This document shows, one piece after another, positions 10,304 to 22,103 of a stretch of DNA of 64,000 nt. Source of the stretch: Saussurea involucrata (lineage: Eukaryota; Streptophyta; Magnoliopsida; Asterales; Asteraceae); contig JAWVWS010001017.1 of the NCBI GenBank assembly GCA_033807775.1, positions 310,001 through 374,000 on the forward strand. Reading direction: 5' to 3'. Both the position numbers and the translations under genes were made by a program. Each line of letters opens with the position of its first letter. Position 1 is the stretch's first letter. The notes beneath the pieces are model-generated. The model was not told the DNA's origin. It did no database searches and worked only from the letters and a program-made list of their open reading frames with translations.

Positions 10304-12156
10304 ATGATCGTGACAATCTTAGGAAGTTTGATCCCAAAGCTGATGAAGGAATCTTTGTTGGATACTCTCTATCCTCCAAAGCATATCGTGTGTATAATCT
10401 CAGGAGAAAATGCATTGATGAGTCCATTCATGTCAAATTTGATGATCTAAGATCATCATCTCTTTCAAATGATGATGATGAATTACACAGATGGATTTCC
10501 TCATGCATAGGTGATGCTCCCATAGTCAACTCCTCCGATGCATCCTCCATTCCTTTGAACCCATCAAATCCATCTACCTCAAATAACCAAGTTGGGTCAC
10601 CTTCCTTAGTGCCGAACACCTTTTCCACCGAAATTGACCATATTCCCACCGACATGATTCCTCCCACCGACCCTATGCCTTCCACCGAAAATACTGTCTT
10701 TCACCGATCCTCTGATCCCACTCCACCGAAGATCATTGGAACCAAATGGATCTTCAGAAATAAAATGGATGAAGAAGGTACAGTTATCAGAAATAAGGCC
10801 AGACTGGTTGCTCAAGGATACCGACAGGAAGAAGGCATTGACTATGATGAAACTTTTGCCCCTGTTGTAAGACTTGAAGCCATAAGAATTTTTCTGGCTC
10901 ATGCTGCCTACCGAAATTTCAGGGTCTTTCAGATGGATGTCAAAAGTGCTTTCCTCAATGGGGAACTTACAGAGGAAGTCTATGTGAAACAACCTCCTGG
11001 CTTTGAAGACCCAGCTCATCCAGACTATGTGTACAGACTTGACAAGGCTCTCTATGGTCTCAAGCAAGCCCCACGTGCTTGGTATGACACACTTGCTGAT
11101 TTTCTTCTAAAGAATGGATACTCTAGAGGTAAAATTGACAACACTCTCTTTATCAAGAACACCTCAGGTAATCTCATTCTTGTCCAAATCTATGTTGATG
11201 ACATCATCTTTGGTGCCACTGATGAATCACTATGTGATGAGTTTGATTCTCTCATGATGAGTTAATATGAGATGAGCATGATGGGAGAGCTTACATTCTT
11301 TTTGGGCCTTCAGGTCAAACAATCTTCAGAAGGGATTTTTATAAATCAAAGTAAATATATTTGTGACCTTCTGAAGAAATTCAACTTTTTAGATAGCTCT
11401 CCTATGAAAACTCCCATGGCACCACCTTTGAAACTTGATGCTGATCTAAAGGGTGAATCAGTGGATGTTACCAATTATAGAGGAATGATTAGTTCTCTTC
11501 TCTATTTAACTGCCAGCAGACCGGATATTATGTTTGCTACCTGTCTATGTGCCCGTTATCAGGCTAATCCAAAAGAATCTCATTTGACTGCTGTAAAACG
11601 GATTTTCCGGTATCTGAAAGGTACCTTGCACCTGGGTCTTTGGTATCCCAAAGACTCGGGGTTTGAACTAATCGGGTATTCAGATTCAGATTATGCAGGT
11701 TCCAAAATTGACAGGAAAAGTACCACAGGTAGCTGCCAACTTCTTGGTGGAAAATTAGTCAGCTGGTCCAGCAAGAAACAAAACTCAGTTTCAACTTCAA
11801 CTGCTGAAGCTAAATATGTTGCTACTGGAAGCTGTTGTGCTCAAATACTGTGGATGAAGAATCAACTGCGGGACTATGCTCAAGTCTATTCCAAAGTCCC
11901 AATTCTGTGTGATAATTCAAGTGCAATAGCCATTGCAAATAATCCAGTTCTCCATTCCAGATCAAAGCACATAGATATCAGATATCATTTCATCAGGGAC
12001 CACATCTCCAAAGGTGACATTGAGCTGCACTTCATTCCTATAGATCTTCAGCTTGCCGATTTGTTTACCAAGCCCTTAGATGAAGCCAGGTTCAATTTTC
12101 TAATAAGTGAACTTGGTATGTTGTATTTAGATAATTACAAAAAAATAAAAAAATAA
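10288..12156 (+). pseudogene. pol: COP-C reverse transcriptase and RNase H
   Basis: Frame 1 continues the polyprotein: the end of integrase ([20 protein letters not shown]), a variable linker rich in CCACCGA codons (10560-10730), then RVT_2-type reverse transcriptase with [46 protein letters not shown] and the catalytic YVDDI at about 11190. RNase H follows with DSDYAGSKIDRKSTTG, STAEAKYVA and the terminal SKHIDIRYHFIRDH. One in-frame TAA at 11263-11265 separates two otherwise long frames; lysine or glutamate would be expected there. It ends at TAA 12154-12156. Close similarity to COP-D1 RNase H (55346-55999) shows the two elements are relatives. Confidence 0.9.
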
Positions 12157-12797
12157 AAAAAATGTTGTGATATAAATAATCTAGCTCACCGATTTTCTTA
12201 AAATATCGGTGGCCGATAGTACCATTGTCGGTGTCCAAAGTCTACTTCGGTGATCTCCACTGAAGTCACTCTCTTCACCGACGATCGCTTCCTTTGCACC
12301 AACCTATACATCAGTGTCCTTCTTTCTCACCGACACTCAATTCTCTCTCCTTCATACACCTACACCGATGGCCTTACCACCGATACTCATCTAAACCACC
12401 GATTCTCTTCTATCAGTGATTCATCCCATTCTTGCTCATCGGTACGATCTCACCACCGAAATCCTTCACCGATTTTAGGGTTTTTCTTTAGCTTCTCCTA
12501 TACACTTCCCCTGATCACATCACCCCTACACCCCTAGGTGTCAGTCAGACTTTGACCCCTCCCGTTCCATGAAACGCCGTTTTGACCACACATTCCTAAA
12601 ACCCTCATCATTACTTTTTAATTTATTTAAATCATCCTCCAAAACCCTCATAGCCATTCCCTCTTGTTTTCAAATCCATAAACCCTCTCATTTTCCCATA
12701 TAAACACAACCCTTCATCTTCTTCATCCCTCCTACTTCAAAACCTGCGACATCCCTGCTTCTCCTTCGCTCTTTCTTCTACACCACAACCTGCAACC
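12157..12797 (+). promoter_or_regulatory. COP-C leader of ORF3: ACCGA-rich region with an internal TATA box
   Basis: There is no gene between pol and ORF3. From 12186 to about 12475 at least a dozen ACCGA/TCGGT motifs occur. CCCATATAAACACAACC at 12695-12711 looks like a TATA box, about 95 bases before the ORF3 start codon. A pyrimidine-rich leader (CTTCATCTTCTTCATCCC) follows, as in many plant 5' UTRs. Both COP-D copies have a TATATAAACAC box in the matching place, which argues for a real internal promoter. Confidence 0.55.
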
Positions 12798-15700
12798 ATG
12801 GCTCCCACCAAGATACCAACGTTCTTTAAAGACCTCATCTTCAACCCTTGCAATCATGTAGCAAGGTTTGAGTCCGATCCTGCATATCCCGAATTCAACA
12901 TGGTAATAAAATTCTTGACTAGATCCCCTCTCCTCCATGCCTTTTCTTGTAATCCTAAAATGAGCAAGATGCTCATTGGAAACTTTTGGCTCACCTGTGT
13001 GTACGATCCATCTAACGAAGCCATCCATGCATCCATTCTCACTGACGAGGAAGGTGATTACGATCTAACATTTGGTGTTGATGACGTTCGTCGAGCCCTC
13101 AAGATTGATGCTTTCTCCTCTTATGAAGACATGCATGTCGATAACTTCCTTGAACAAGTTATCAGTACCATTGGCTATGTGCACCAATCTGATGACAAAA
13201 CCTCCAAATCTTCAAAAGGCCCAGCTACTCTCACTCGCAACAAAATGGGTGGTGTTTGGAACTTCTTCTTTGCACACGTGATCCATTGTCTCTCTAGAAA
13301 GACAAGTGGTCAAGACCAATCCCATCTTATATTACCAAACTATCCCATGCACTAATTTTTCAAAGAAAGGTGGATTTTGCTCAGTATTTCTTTACTGAGC
13401 TGACTGAAGTAATCAAAAACCCGAAACGATGTCATGTTGCCTTTCCTTGTTTCATCTCTATGATTCTACCACACAAACTCGGTTCGGCGTTGGATGCGGA
13501 TCGCAAGTCTAAATCTCCCCGATTCATCTACGATTGGTCATCTCCCATTGTTGGCCAAAAGACGCTCAACATTGGCCATCTCGCTACTGATCTTCCTCTA
13601 CGCCAAGGTATGATTTCTTTCGCTCTATCTCCCGATCTTCACTGGGGTGATGCGGAAGCTCCCGGGTTTCAACACCCGGAAGTTCCTGAGGAACCCCAAG
13701 TTGTAGTGGCCCCTTCTCCCCGTACTCGAGTGAAGTCGGGTGGTGCTCAAAAGAAACAACGCAAGGCCATCGACACCTTCACACCCGCTTCTCGAACCAC
13801 GCCACCGAGAGATCCCTCGGAGGCTTCCCCGGTTCAAACTCCATCTCATAAGCGGAGACACTCATCATCCCCTTCGAGATCTCCTTTAAAGAGGTCTCGA
13901 AAGCCTTCGGCCCAACCGACTAAGCCAACTGACGATTCTCAAAAATCGCTGTTGTTGAACTTCAACCCTCCGAGCCAAGGGAATCCGTTATTAACCCCAC
14001 CGACTCCTTTGTTGCCTCTCCACAGGCTTCAGTTGTACAATTGGAGGAACCACAACTTACCTCCCCACTCGCTTCTTTGGGTGGTGGAGATGACCTCGGG
14101 GTCTCTCCCCTCGAGGTTACAGAGTTTTCACTACACAGCCTTACACCCGATCTTTATGAGATCGATGATGCACAACCCGCTGAGGGTTCCCCCACAGAAA
14201 AATCCCCCCCCCCCCCCCCAAAGGATTTCTTTGCATTTTTGTTGGAGGACACTGGCTCTCCTAGAGATATTTCAAATGAATCCATTATTGCAATGATCAC
14301 CGAGAAACCCACCTCCCCCCCCCCACCGAATATTCAAACACCAACACACTCACCTCACCGATCCCCAACCCCACACCGATCCCCAACCCCACACCGATCT
14401 CCCACCCCCAATCACCATCTCCCCCACCGATACCCCGACAAAGGGTCCTTTACCCCGATCCTTCATGCATTCATCCATCTTCCTCCCCATTTGTTGACGA
14501 AAGAATCCTACCTCTACCTCATTCTCAGTTATCACCAACATTTCCACGTTTCATTCTATCGGAGGTTCGTGATCCTCCTATTACAGGTATTCGGCTGTCG
14601 AGTGACCTAATCGCTGAGGTACAAGATAGTGCCCGTCAATGTAGGATAGTGGGTACTCAATTCGAATCGTTCAAACGCACCACTCTGTCTATGGTTGCTC
14701 AAGCTAATGAGCGTATTTCGGCATTGGAATCTCAGCAGCTTCAGTTCTTGGTTTCGTCTCTTCAAGACATTCTTCGGCCTCTCATTGATAATATGGCTAC
14801 CGTATCTTCAAAGGTGGATACTCTGACCGAATCCCACAACAACTTAGCCATGTCTCTTGCCTCAATCAAAGCCTCTATTGATGTCAAAGATCCTGAGCTT
14901 TTTCGTCTGATTAATCGGGAAACTCGTCATCAAGCTCTTCGGCCTTCTTTATCTCAATCTCTGGACCGTCTTCATCAAAAGGTTGATCAACTTGAGCGGA
15001 GCCTAGATTGGGATTTGGATCTGGGTGACTTTACATTGACAAGCATTAATCCTGCAAGTATCCAACTTCTACACTTAAAACTTGATAAGGTATTTGATCT
15101 ATTGGGTTTAAAGATTAAGACTGAGGCGGCTGTTGCTGAGGGGGAGAAATCTGAACCACCACCGAAAATGCCTTCGGTAAAACGAACAAACAGCAATCAG
15201 CCTTCTCATCCCATCGATCATCAACACATCCGCATCTCCAAGAAAGCCACCGACATTACAGGTACTACCTCCTCACCACCACCGAATTCATCACCACCAC
15301 CGACTTCTTCACCTCCACCAAAGTCTTCACCACCACCGAAACCTTTTGGTATCTCTTCACCACCGATTCCTCAAAAACAATCGGCGGAGAAAACATCGGC
15401 ACAACCTGAGGGGGAGCAAGTGTCCGAGACCCTAAAGATAAAGGAAAGAAAATACTATCTGCCGAACAAGAAGCCGAGGAAGAAAAGAAAAAGAAAGAGT
15501 TGGCTAAATATGGGGCACGACCTGAGGGTGCTCAAACTCTAAAACTCAAGCCTCCATCCCAAGCACACACCACCGATCTCGGTTTATCTCCTCAAGAAAT
15601 TGAGGAAGCCAGACTCTCTCAAAAAGCTTTGGATGAATCTCAAGCTCTTTCTTTGAAAGCTGCCAAGGAGGAAGCAGCAAAAGAAAAATCTACCGATCCC

Positions 15701-16414
15701 ATCAAGACCCAAGAATCTGTCTTGGGTGCCATAACAGAAGAAAAGAATGAGGAGATTTCTTGGTACAGAAAGGCAATGCACTACCGAACAAACAGGGCTC
15801 AAATCACAGGCATCAAGATCGCCACTTCTAAAGCGAATTCTGAAGACATAAGATTGATTATTGAAAGAGAAGATGGCAAATCTAGAAGTGTTAGAGATGT
15901 TCACCTGAAACAATTCGGCCTCTCCGAATGGTTTGAACTCTCTAAACTTCTAGTAAAGAGCATAAATCCAAAGAAAGATACATTTATCAAGTACATTGAT
16001 AGCCTGATAGAGAAAATGAAAGAGATAAAAATGAAGCATAAAATTGTCCTCTCCTCCGAGGATAGAGCCAAACTTCAATCCCTCAAAGAAGACATCCGCC
16101 TATCGAATACCAAGAATCAAAAGGTCACCGATCACATCTTCAGAGATTTGGCCAAGAAAGGAAAGATTCCCTTTGTGGACAATTTAAATTTGTCCCTTCC
16201 CACTTCCACCGATTATCCCTCAACCACGATAAGTCTCTCACCGATTCCCGAACTCTACTTCAATGATGGTTTCGGCCGCCGACGCTTCTTCAGGTTTGCT
16301 CAAACCCCTTTGGCTGTCATCATTCTTCTTGAAGGCATATCCAATTTGATGTCGTACATCCCCGAACCTCAATCATTCTATCAGAACATCCTTGACGAGA
16401 TCCAGCGCCGATAG
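12798..16414 (+). pseudogene. COP-C ORF3: large extra protein, broken by frameshifts
   Basis: Lies between RNase H and the 3' LTR. ATG 12798 (ACC ATG G context) opens a conserved N-terminal region (MLIGNFWLTCVY; FGVDDVRRALKIDAF) shared with the COP-D ORF3 proteins. Reading continues in other frames at 13370-14296, 14041-14610, 14649-15542 and 15500-16414, so about four frameshifts separate the parts. In order: N-terminal region, basic/serine-rich linker, RSPTPH repeats, a heptad-like coiled coil (about 14650-14890), SSPPP repeats (about 15270-15345), a charged region, and a C-terminal region (WYRKAMHYRTNRAQITGIKI) that matches the COP-D2 C-terminus. No signal peptide or membrane helix is visible, so an envelope role is not supported. 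Function unknown. Confidence 0.7.
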
Positions 16415-16734
16415 AAAATGAGAAAATGATCTATGTGTTTTCATTTTCATTTCTCAAGTACTTGTAAAACTTCTCTTCATTTCCAAATGTATGAAAGTTT
16501 CGGTAATACAAGTACTTCTCTTCTATTTGAATTTCCTTGATGCACATAGTTACTTTACTTGTAAATATTGTCTATAGTATATATACTCATACAAAAGAAA
16601 AATAGATCAAAAAGAACAAAAAAATGGTCTATGTGAAAAGAACCCAAAAAGAGTAAAAAGGGTCAAAATGCATTTTACTTTCCAATAGTCTTAAATATTC
16701 TAAGGATAGAGCTCAAATTCAAATAAGGGGAGAT
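16415..16734 (+). other. COP-C 3' untranslated region and polypurine tract
   Basis: AT-rich non-coding sequence after the ORF3 stop. It ends with AAATAAGGGGAGAT at about 16721-16734, the polypurine tract beside the 3' LTR. Confidence 0.7.
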
Positions 16735-17716
16735 TGTTGGGTCACCAGGATTTGAAATTGACTCACCGATGCCTTTTCCTATTTGTTGCTTAGAATATTT
16801 AGCATGGTTCTTTTGAATGACTTGTACAAGATAGCAAATGTTCGGTGAAGTCGAAGATCAACCGAAACCAAGCTTGAAGAGATTCTCATTGTGGAAATAA
16901 GAAGACTCTTCTCAAGATACATGCAAGTCATTGTCCACCGATTGTGTCGTCACACATCGGTGGACATCCTCTCCACCGATTGAGTCTTCACACTTCGGTG
17001 GACGACCTCCCCACCGATTGTGTCCTTACACATCGGTGGACGTCCTTCCCACCGATTGTGTGCTCACACGTCGGCCAGATTGTTCCCACCGATAAGGATG
17101 GTCAAATCGGTAGGATCTATGTGTAATGGTTTTCTTTGCAGATGATTTTAAAGACCTATGACAATTATATCGGTGGAACCCCCTTCGGTGCAATTGTCTT
17201 GGAATACACATCAAGAAGATCATTTACTTTGGGACAATATCTATTGCCAAGTAAAAGTGACTTTTTGTCATCTTATCTATTTTTAGATAAGGTCCCTTTC
17301 AGCATGGGTTCTATTCCTTGTACCAAGGAAAAGGTGATTATGACATATCAACTTTTCAGAAGTCTGCTGGTACGAAGCATTTAATGCTTAGTACACTTCT
17401 TCACACTATAAAAGGAAGTAGAAGGCTCCCATGCAAACAACGCTTTCTGGATATCTCTCTCAGTGCAAGAAATCTCCATATTGCTTAAAACTTCATAGCT
17501 TTGTTCTAAGTGTTCTTAGTTGTTTTGTTTTAGTATACTTTGTGAAAGATTGTTAGAATAGTTTATCTGTTCTTTTCCGCAACAGTCTTTAGTTTCTATG
17601 TGTAATTCTTGTTGAAGGTTTTCAATAATAGAATTAAAATTATCAAAATTTGAGTATTGTATTCAACCCCCCCCCCCCCTTTCTACAATACTTGTTATAG
17701 CCATCTGGGACTAACA
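16735..17716 (+). repeat. COP-C 3' LTR (982 bp)
   Basis: Same ends as the 5' LTR (TGTTGGGTCACC ... GGGACTAACA). About twenty single-base differences plus a 28-bp deletion between AAGCA repeats distinguish the two. The TATA box is at 17407-17413. It is followed by the target duplication GGGTT. Confidence 0.92.
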
Positions 17717-17721
17717 GGGTT

Positions 17722-20152
17722 GTATTACGAGATCTTGGAAAACGCTTAGCACGCACAAGATTTTAAGCAATGATTTTAAATATGCATAAAATTATTTTAT
17801 TGCTTATGGTTGCAAACTTTGTTGAGATCTTCTTTATTTTCGTTGTTGTCTAATGCTATTTTCGGATGCCGTGATATCCATATTTTAATGTTGTTTAGGG
17901 TCTTGGACAAGTAACTGCGATTTATGACTATAACATTGGATCTCCTCTGCATATGTTAACGTTTTGGACGAAGAGTTACCTTCTATTATTTTGGTGTTTG
18001 AGTTTTATTGAGAATTTTGTTCCATGCGGGTTTTATTGAAAAGTGTTAACTTTATACCGTATTGCAACAAAAGGGAAATTTTTGGAATTATGATATTTTA
18101 GTCATAATGTTGGCTCATGCGATTTGATTATTGAGAACGAACACTTTGGCACCACTTGATTGTTTGGGTGTCATTGTGTTTTATGGAAGTTTTGTTGAGT
18201 CTTATGGGGCTTTATTTTACGATGTTTTGTGACGCATGGATGAACTTTGAAATGTGTAGGCGTGAATTTTGGTGTGTGCTAATTTATGAGTTTTATTGGG
18301 CATTTCGTCTCGTGTGAATTTGTGAAGAGGTGTCGTCCCATGTCTTTCAAAACCAAAAGAGACGTTTTGGGGTCTTGATAGCATGTGGATTCATTTTTTA
18401 GTTTTATGCTAATATTTCGTCGCACATTGTTTAGTGCATGAATTGGTTTACACTCATGGCGTGAGTAAGTGTATGAGGAGTCCGTGATAGTTCATACTAA
18501 TATTGTGTTTTGTGTATTTTCGCTTGTCATTATCACTATTATTGAGTTCACGCAAATGCATTATATTAATTTATAAGTATGCCTATCATTATGGCCACTA
18601 TTTTGGAGCAGTTATGCATGTCGTTTGTACGGCTTAAAAATAGAAGCTGGTTTAAATTCTTTTACGTCTTAATCGAGTCACATGCACTTATCGTTTTCCT
18701 AAATTTTGAGAAAATACACTAATGTATGCGAGTCTTGTCAGAAAATTTTATTCGATGTCATTTATGTGGCTAAATGAGAAAATTTTGGAATTTGATTTAG
18801 TGAGTTGCCCTTTTTGAAGTTTCGTATAAACCAACTATTGCATACTATTTTATTTTGGGAAAACTATTATGTGTGCATGGCATAAATAAATACATGCTAG
18901 GACCATAGCGGTTCATTTTAAAAGTTTGTTGAGAACATTTTTACGTTTCATTAGTAACTCGAATAGTAATCAAGTAGTTTTCAAAATGATTTTCATATGT
19001 GTGACGAGTATGGCCATTTTGCACAACTATCGGGTAAGTTGCAGTAGATTTTACACGTACGATTAATTGTTATAAAACCTTCGTGTTGAAAAATCTTATA
19101 GAATTTTTGATCGGCATATTTGTTGAGTCTTTCACTCGAAAACCTTGAACTCATTAGGACTTTGGAAGGTTAAGAGTGAGGGCGTATAGAACCTTGTCAA
19201 TGGAAGGTTGGGTATTATGGCGCGTGATAGTACCGTAAGCCGAGTGGTATCGTTTGCAAGGTCGATGTATTTTTTTTGTAACTGAAGGGTGAGGCTTGCG
19301 GTGTCGTTTGTTAATGCTTGTGGTAAACCGTTCGTTTCGGCAACCTTTGTTATGGGACTTGGTTAGTTATTGTATAAAGGATGTGTAAAACCCTTTAGAC
19401 AGCGTGCTGATAACCTTAGTTTTGTGGGTACGCTCGATGAATGAAATATGTGTATGGAACTCGATTGTGATTCAAATCTTGGTGAAATTGTTAGGTGTCA
19501 ACTTTTGGATTATAAGGCCAAGGGCCATTGACGTACTTGGAGTGTTGTTGTCAGATCCTAAGGGATATGGGTATCACATGTAGTGATTTTGAGAAGTTTC
19601 GGTTGTGGTAGGTGGATATAGTAAATGGCTTTTCCTTGTCTGGTAAGGAATTTGTCAATTGAATGTTTGGTGTTGGGCGTATTCTGGGAGTTGTATAATC
19701 TATGGGTCAAGGACGACTGTCCATTTTGAAGTCTAATGGTACTCATTAAAGTTAAATGACAGTTCAGTAGCAGGGACAGTTAAAATTGGGAATTTTGTTG
19801 GTGTCGGTAGTGATCAACCTTGGATTGGTTGGAGAAAGAGTTTAAAAGCATGTAGATCTGTACTGATTGAAAGTTGGGATCTGCCTTTAGGGAAGTATGG
19901 ATCACGTAAGGTTAGGAGACAACCGAATTCATGTGGTTAGAAGCTACTCTAGTAAGTTAAGCGTTCACTTGGATATAAGTGTAATGTGCCTAAGGGGACA
20001 TTTATTGTGAATATCTGCATAAAGTTTATCGTGGCAGTTCTTTCAAGTGGATTAGAGACAACTCCTTGTAATTAGAAACGGTCATTTTTTAGGGCAGCGT
20101 TAAATGGGAAGCTAGATTTCGAGGACGAAGTCTCTTTTAAGGTTGGGAGGAT
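17722..20152 (+). other. LARD internal region, right part (non-coding) with polypurine tract
   Basis: About 2.4 kb with no frame resembling gag or pol on either strand; only a short minus-strand frame at 19558-19746 reaches 60 codons and it has no recognisable motif. The end reads TCGAGGACGAAGTCTC, TTTTAAGG, TTGGGAGGAT, the polypurine tract that precedes gypsy 3' LTRs. Confidence 0.65.
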
Positions 20153-22103
20153 TGTAACCCCCGTAATTTCGGTAAAGGTAAAAGCCACGTGTGTCTTTGA
20201 GATTCCTAAGTTGTGGTTTCGAGTCAGGAACTTATTCCCTTTGATCCTTGAGAGAATCGAGGGTGTTTCGAGGAAGAAAATTCAAGTGTGGGGCTCGGTA
20301 CGCTTTTGGCGAGAATGCCTCACGATTGTGATAGATGTCACTTTCGCTTGGCAAGATCGCGGGGCTGGGGATGCCCGCGTTACATTTTTGGCGAGAGTGC
20401 CCTGCGAGAGTGACATTGGTCACAACCGTCGGGCATAGTCGTCGTCCGCCCCAGGGAGTTTTTAAGTTGAGCTTTTCTTCACTTTTTTCGTTTCTCTCTT
20501 CACCTACTTCCTACCCTTCTCTCCCAACCCGAACCCTTCCCTATCCTTTCACATTTTGGATCTCCTAGGGTACCAATCCTTGGATTCTAGTGTGATATTT
20601 CTTCTTCAAGCTAGGATTTGGAAGCTTTGGGCAAGGATCACCCATCTCATCTTCAACACCTCCTCTCCATTATACCACATTTTGGGGTTTTCTTAGAAAC
20701 CCACTTGTAAGTTCATCCTCCCTCTTTCTAATCTTTCATATGGGTTATAAATGCTCCATTTATGACTTGCTAGTGTTCTATTTTTCCAATTTTCGATTTG
20801 GATGATTTTAGGGAAGTTAGGTCAAGTTTAGGGATTTGGGTCAAAATGGAGATTTTGGTATAAGATATTTGGAGAATGATTCTAATTGTTTGGATATCTT
20901 AACTTATGTTTGGAAACTTGTGGATCTATGTTTTTGGAAGTTTGCTTGAGGATTCAAGTTTCTTTAAGGGAGCACAAGTTGGGAAAAGTCTGGATTTAGC
21001 CTAAATCTAGCAAGGTGGGTTCAAGTTGATTTGTGAAAACTTTGTACATGCCAAAAATGTCTATTTTAAAGTGTTTATGTGTTTTACATGAAAATATTCA
21101 TTGTTGAGTTATTTGGTGGATTTTGGTTACTTGGAGTATTTGACTTTATAAATCTTGTAAAACACCCACTTTTGGTTTTTGGGTAAAGTTGATAAATAAA
21201 GTATAAATGGAAATATTTTGATTATTTATTGCATAATTGGAGGTTATTTAGTAAAAATGCATTTTTAGTGTTTTGTTGGAAATATGCATAATTTATGTTG
21301 TTGTGCGTTTTGAACATTACGAACATGTGGGTCATTGAATTTTGGTCATTCCCGACCTTGTGATCATTTTGGAAAGTGTAAACATTTGGTTTTGGGAAAA
21401 GACGTGTTTTGGGTATTTTGATGATTAACTCCTATGTATTTGTATCTAAATGAATTATCTTGCGAATGTAACCCGTTGGTATAAATGCAACTCGATGTGT
21501 ACTTTGGAAAATGATTTGTATTAATTTAGAGTTGTGTTGAGTTATTTATGTCTATGGAGCATGTTGTGGGTTATATATGTTTTATTGCAATATTTGACTT
21601 TTATAAGTGTCAATTGATTTTGGTTGAGCTTATAGCTCGGGTTTTGTTTCTATTGAGTCTTGAGGACATTTGTCCGATTTTAATAATTGAATGTGGAGCT
21701 TTGGAGGTAAGTTGCATTATTTTATTTTATTTGGAGAGTACATGTGTTGAATGTGTGTGTTATTCAAGTGGAGTCATGTACTATTAGACTGTAATGCATT
21801 GGATCAATAGGCATATGACTCGGTCATATTTATATAGTGGAGAGTCTTGGTATTCTCACTTTGGGAAGTGTGTCGTTTTGGCATTGTTGTGTCCCGGTGT
21901 TGTGGCGAGGAACCTTACTGGGTTGTACTCCGGAATTTTGAGTTTGTGGTTTGATGCTCTAACACATGTGCATGAGGGTTGAATATCTCGATTTATCAAA
22001 TAAGGAGTCGAGACTCCAATTCTTAAATGCTAGTAAGTAGGCAATAAAGGTTCAATGGAAACCTTGAGGTGTAACTTACTAGAGAATGAACATGCAATAA
22101 GAT
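20153..22103 (+). repeat. LARD 3' LTR, left part
   Basis: Starts TGTAACCCCCGTAATTTCGG and aligns with 1968-3888 of the 5' LTR. It stops at GCAATAAGAT, where SOLO-E is inserted; AAGAT is the target duplication. The right part resumes at 34222. Confidence 0.88.

Larger units (their letters stand above)
5483..17716 (+). mobile_element. COP-C: Ty1/copia retrotransposon with a third ORF (12.2 kb)
   Basis: Full-length element: 5' LTR 5483-6493, primer site, gag, protease, integrase, reverse transcriptase and RNase H, then about 4.2 kb with a third ORF, polypurine tract and 3' LTR 16735-17716. A perfect 5-bp duplication GGGTT (5478-5482 and 17717-17721) flanks it. Integrase-before-RT order and the YVDDI motif place it in Ty1/copia; the great length and the extra ORF after RNase H suggest the SIRE/Maximus group (inference). 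The two LTRs look about 98% alike apart from a 28-bp deletion, so it is fairly young. All ORFs carry stops or frameshifts, so this copy is not autonomous. Confidence 0.92.

Noticed and set aside
12250..12537. 95-codon frame in the COP-C leader
   Set aside because: Made of ACCGAT-rich non-coding DNA before the ORF3 TATA box; no homologue in COP-D.
14157..14220. Poly-C/poly-P tract as a functional motif
   Set aside because: Probably slippage-prone C-run in the ORF3 linker; likely also a source of its frameshift.
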